Source: Cyanobium sp. NIES-981 | Lineage (GTDB): Bacteria > Cyanobacteriota > Cyanobacteriia > PCC-6307 > Cyanobiaceae | Length of the DNA: 64,000 nucleotides | Direction: 5' to 3' | Assembly: GCA_945901765.1 (NCBI GenBank) | Contig: CAMDLO010000002.1 | Coordinates: 1-64,000, forward strand | Shown: piece by piece, positions 62,228 through 64,000 of the stretch | Layout: every line of letters starts with the position of its first letter | Numbering within the stretch: the stretch's first letter is position 1 | Position numbers and translations under genes: made by a program | Notes under the pieces: generated by a model | Seen by the model: the letters and a program-made list of their open reading frames with translations, nothing else | Databases searched by the model: none | Told to the model about the DNA's origin: nothing

Positions 62228-62823
62228 CGGCTGCCCATCGCCCGCTGGTAGGCCGGGCTGGCCTGGGCGGCGGCGATCGTTGCCCGCACCCCCGGCCAGG
62301 GCTCCAGGTCGATCTGGGGGAAGAAGACCGGCAGGTAGGCCAGGTAGGCCTGCACGGCGCAATCGGCCGCGCCCCACTGCTCGCCCACCAACGGCCGCCC
62401 GCCTTCCAGCAGGCCATCGAGCACCCCCATCAGCCGCGGGAACTCCCGTTCGCGATTGCTGGGCACGAACAGGGCCACGGCCAGGGTGGCGTTGGCGAAC
62501 AGCAGCCACTGGGCCACCTTGGCCCGCCGCACCGCCGCCTGCTCCGGCGGGCCGCTGAACTCACCGCCGTCGTGCTCAGCCAGGTGCAGCAGGATCGCCC
62601 CGCTCTCGAACAGCCGCAGCGGCCCGCCGGCCGGATCAACAAAGCGGTCGTCCTCCAGGGCCGGCAGCTTGGCGAAGGGGTTGATCGCCGTGAAGGCCGG
62701 CTGCCGGTGCTCACCCGCCTCCATGTCGAGCTGGCGCCAGCTGTAGGCGATGCCTTTTTCCTCCAGGTACCAGCGGGGCATCGAGGCGCGGCTGCGGGCG
62801 CCGCCGTAGAGGGTGAGGGCCAT
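62224..62823 (-). CDS. Glutathione S-transferase family protein
   Basis: 199 aa. The N-terminal thioredoxin-like domain has LTLYGGARSRASMPRWYLEEKGI, with the catalytic-loop Ser, then INPFAKLPALED (cis-Pro loop) and LFESGAILLHLAE. The all-helical C-terminal domain ends with CAVQAYLAYLPVF. It is probably a detoxification or redox enzyme; the substrate is unknown. Coupled to the downstream phosphoesterase gene by a 4-bp overlap. Confidence 0.88.
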   Translation of the reverse strand: MALTLYGGARSRASMPRWYLEEKGIAYSWRQLDMEAGEHRQPAFTAINPFAKLPALEDDRFVDPAGGPLRLFESGAILLHLAEHDGGEFSGPPEQAAVRRAKVAQWLLFANATLAVALFVPSNREREFPRLMGVLDGLLEGGRPLVGEQWGAADCAVQAYLAYLPVFFPQIDLEPWPGVRATIAAAQASPAYQRAMGSR

Positions 62824-62957
62824 GGGAGCGCTGCGGGCAGGACGGGACCGAACCCCAGCCTATGGAGTGTCAGACGGGTGCTGGTGGCGGGTTTGCTGCA
62901 TGGCAGGGTGTCATCGCATGACAAGGTGTTGCTGTGGCGTTGTGATGGTGTTGTGCG

Positions 62958-64000
62958 ATGGCGAGCACGTCCCCTGCCGGTCCCGCCGCCGACAGTCAGG
63001 CCTGCCTGCTCAAGCTGGCGCCCCACCTGCTGGGCCGCTCCCGCCGCGGGGTAGTGGGCAGCAGCCGCTACGCCGACCGCCTGCGCGCCGCCGTGCGTGA
63101 CGCCGCCGCCGACCCCGCAGCCCGGCCGGTGCTGATCAGCGGCGAGCCGGGGCTGGAGAAAGACAACCTCGCCGCTCTGATCCATTTCGGCAGCCCGCAG
63201 CGGCGGCGGCTGATGGCCCGCGTCGATGCCGCCAGCCTGGGGGACGACGGCGCACCCCTGTTCGGCCCGGCCTCCAGCGGCGGCGCTGGCTCCCTGCTGG
63301 AGTGCCTGGGCGACGGCGCCCTGCTGATCGACAACCTCGATTGCGCCGATCCGGCCCTGCTGCCCCAGCTGCTGGAGCTGGCCCGCAGCGGCCGCTGGGG
63401 GGGGCCTGGCGGCACGGGGCCCATGCGCCGCTTCAGCGGCCGCCTGTTCGTCACCACCGAATCGGCGCAGCCGGCCTTCGACGGCTGCTGCACCCTGATC
63501 CGGGTGCCACCGCTGCGGGTGCGCCGGCAGGACCTGGGCGAGTGGCTGCGTTACAGCAGCCGTCAGCAGGCACGCCGGTTCGGCTGGCGACGGGCGCCGG
63601 CGATCAGCGAGGCAGCGGTGAAACGGCTGCAGAACCACGACTTCCCGGGCAACATCCGCGAGCTCGACCTGCTGATGCAGCGGGCCCTGCGCCAGTGCGG
63701 AAGCGAGAGGCCGGTGCTGCTGCCCGACGATGTGTTCTGGACCGGCAGCCGCGCCAGCCGCCTGCGCGTCGATCTGTTCCGCTGGCGCCCACGCCTGCGC
63801 CAGTGGCTGCGGGCTCCGGCGCTCTGGAACCTGCTGCTGTTCGGCCTGGTGAGCTGGGTGTTCGTGCTGGTGAACCTGTGGCTGTGGCTGGGGCCGCAGG
63901 ACCGGGCCCACAACGGCGCCCTCACTGTCTTCTGGGCCTGGTGGTGGCCGTTGATCCTGCTGGCCTATCCCGTCGTGGGGCGGCTGTGGTGCTCCTTCTG
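62958..64000 (+). CDS. NtrC-like AAA domain fused to membrane 4Fe-4S protein (3' end outside window)
   Basis: 347 codons visible. Residues 30-260 resemble the sigma-54 activator AAA domain. The Walker A site is degenerate (GEPGLEKD in place of GExGxGKE), Walker B reads LLIDNLD rather than LxxDE, and the GAFTGA loop is replaced by FGPASSG. FPGNIRELDLL near 230 is a typical C-subdomain motif. Two hydrophobic helices follow (from about 291 and 324), ending with GRLWCSFC, the start of a NapH/NosR/FixG-type polyferredoxin motif. Cyanobacteria lack sigma-54, so the AAA domain probably has another role. The end lies beyond the window. Confidence 0.75.
   Translation, partial: MASTSPAGPAADSQACLLKLAPHLLGRSRRGVVGSSRYADRLRAAVRDAAADPAARPVLISGEPGLEKDNLAALIHFGSPQRRRLMARVDAASLGDDGAPLFGPASSGGAGSLLECLGDGALLIDNLDCADPALLPQLLELARSGRWGGPGGTGPMRRFSGRLFVTTESAQPAFDGCCTLIRVPPLRVRRQDLGEWLRYSSRQQARRFGWRRAPAISEAAVKRLQNHDFPGNIRELDLLMQRALRQCGSERPVLLPDDVFWTGSRASRLRVDLFRWRPRLRQWLRAPALWNLLLFGLVSWVFVLVNLWLWLGPQDRAHNGALTVFWAWWWPLILLAYPVVGRLWCSF

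Noticed and set aside
1-64000. Enrichment of the HIP1 octamer GCGATCGC as a lineage marker
   Set aside because: I found only about five copies (for example 9736, 24537, 29681, 33737, 42306), near what the base composition would give by chance.

Overview
The window is very GC-rich, densely packed bacterial DNA from a cyanobacterium. The best fit is an alpha-cyanobacterium of the Cyanobium / Synechococcus subcluster 5 type. Evidence: Ycf20 and Ycf55-like (DUF3685) proteins, a cyanobacterial D-glycerate 3-kinase, Calvin-cycle genes (class II aldolase and a phosphoribulokinase resembling the proteobacterial class I form), a single-TM FtsH, DUF3727, a CSP41-like epimerase and a thylakoid-type thioredoxin-fold protein. 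No rRNA, tRNA, CRISPR array or intact insertion sequence was seen.

Layout. 1-28.7 kb is mostly housekeeping: ClC channel-recJ, CbbY-like phosphatase, ycf20-glycerate kinase, rpmF/ftsH, a bicupin, a MoaD-like carrier beside thrC, UPF0182, class II aldolase with a clear terminator, a Gfo/Idh/MocA oxidoreductase, accD, prepilin peptidase, prk, leuB, lpxD, a five-gene run (GNAT-like-ruvX-DUF3727-yqeG-proB), and an F420-ligase-like gene divergent from phoH2.

28.7-41.2 kb is an accessory nitrogen region. A guanidine-I (ykkC) riboswitch at about 40797-40890 (minus strand) precedes gdmH (Ni-dependent guanidine hydrolase), hypA and hypB (Ni delivery), a GlnT-type ligase, an NMT1/SsuA-like ABC importer and a Rieske oxygenase, all on the minus strand. 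Just upstream lies a tiny exported His-rich peptide. Beyond a plus-strand TIM-barrel gene is a second operon: desaturase, alpha/beta hydrolase and a second GlnT paralogue. Both GlnT proteins lack the Glu of the ammonium-closing flap, so they may ligate amines rather than ammonia. The likely logic is uptake, possible N-dealkylation, guanidine hydrolysis to urea and ammonia, and gamma-glutamyl capture of an amine.

41.3-51.3 kb returns to core genes: fumC, a thioredoxin-fold protein, DUF3685, a Fur-family regulator, hisA (with an in-frame Trp-rich N-terminal extension), an AEC-type permease, a CSP41-like epimerase, pgsA, a Coq4-like protein, a CBS protein and a HAD hydrolase.

51.3-61.5 kb is a composite defence locus on the minus strand: hsdM, hsdS, a GmrSD-like DUF262/DUF1524 nuclease, an MNT/HEPN pair and hsdR, mostly with 4-8 bp overlaps. 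A mazEF-like module lies between hsdM and hsdS in the opposite orientation and is flanked by a direct duplication of the hsdM 3' end. The window ends with a PdeM-like phosphoesterase, a GST, and the start of a degenerate NtrC-type AAA domain fused to a membrane polyferredoxin-like domain.
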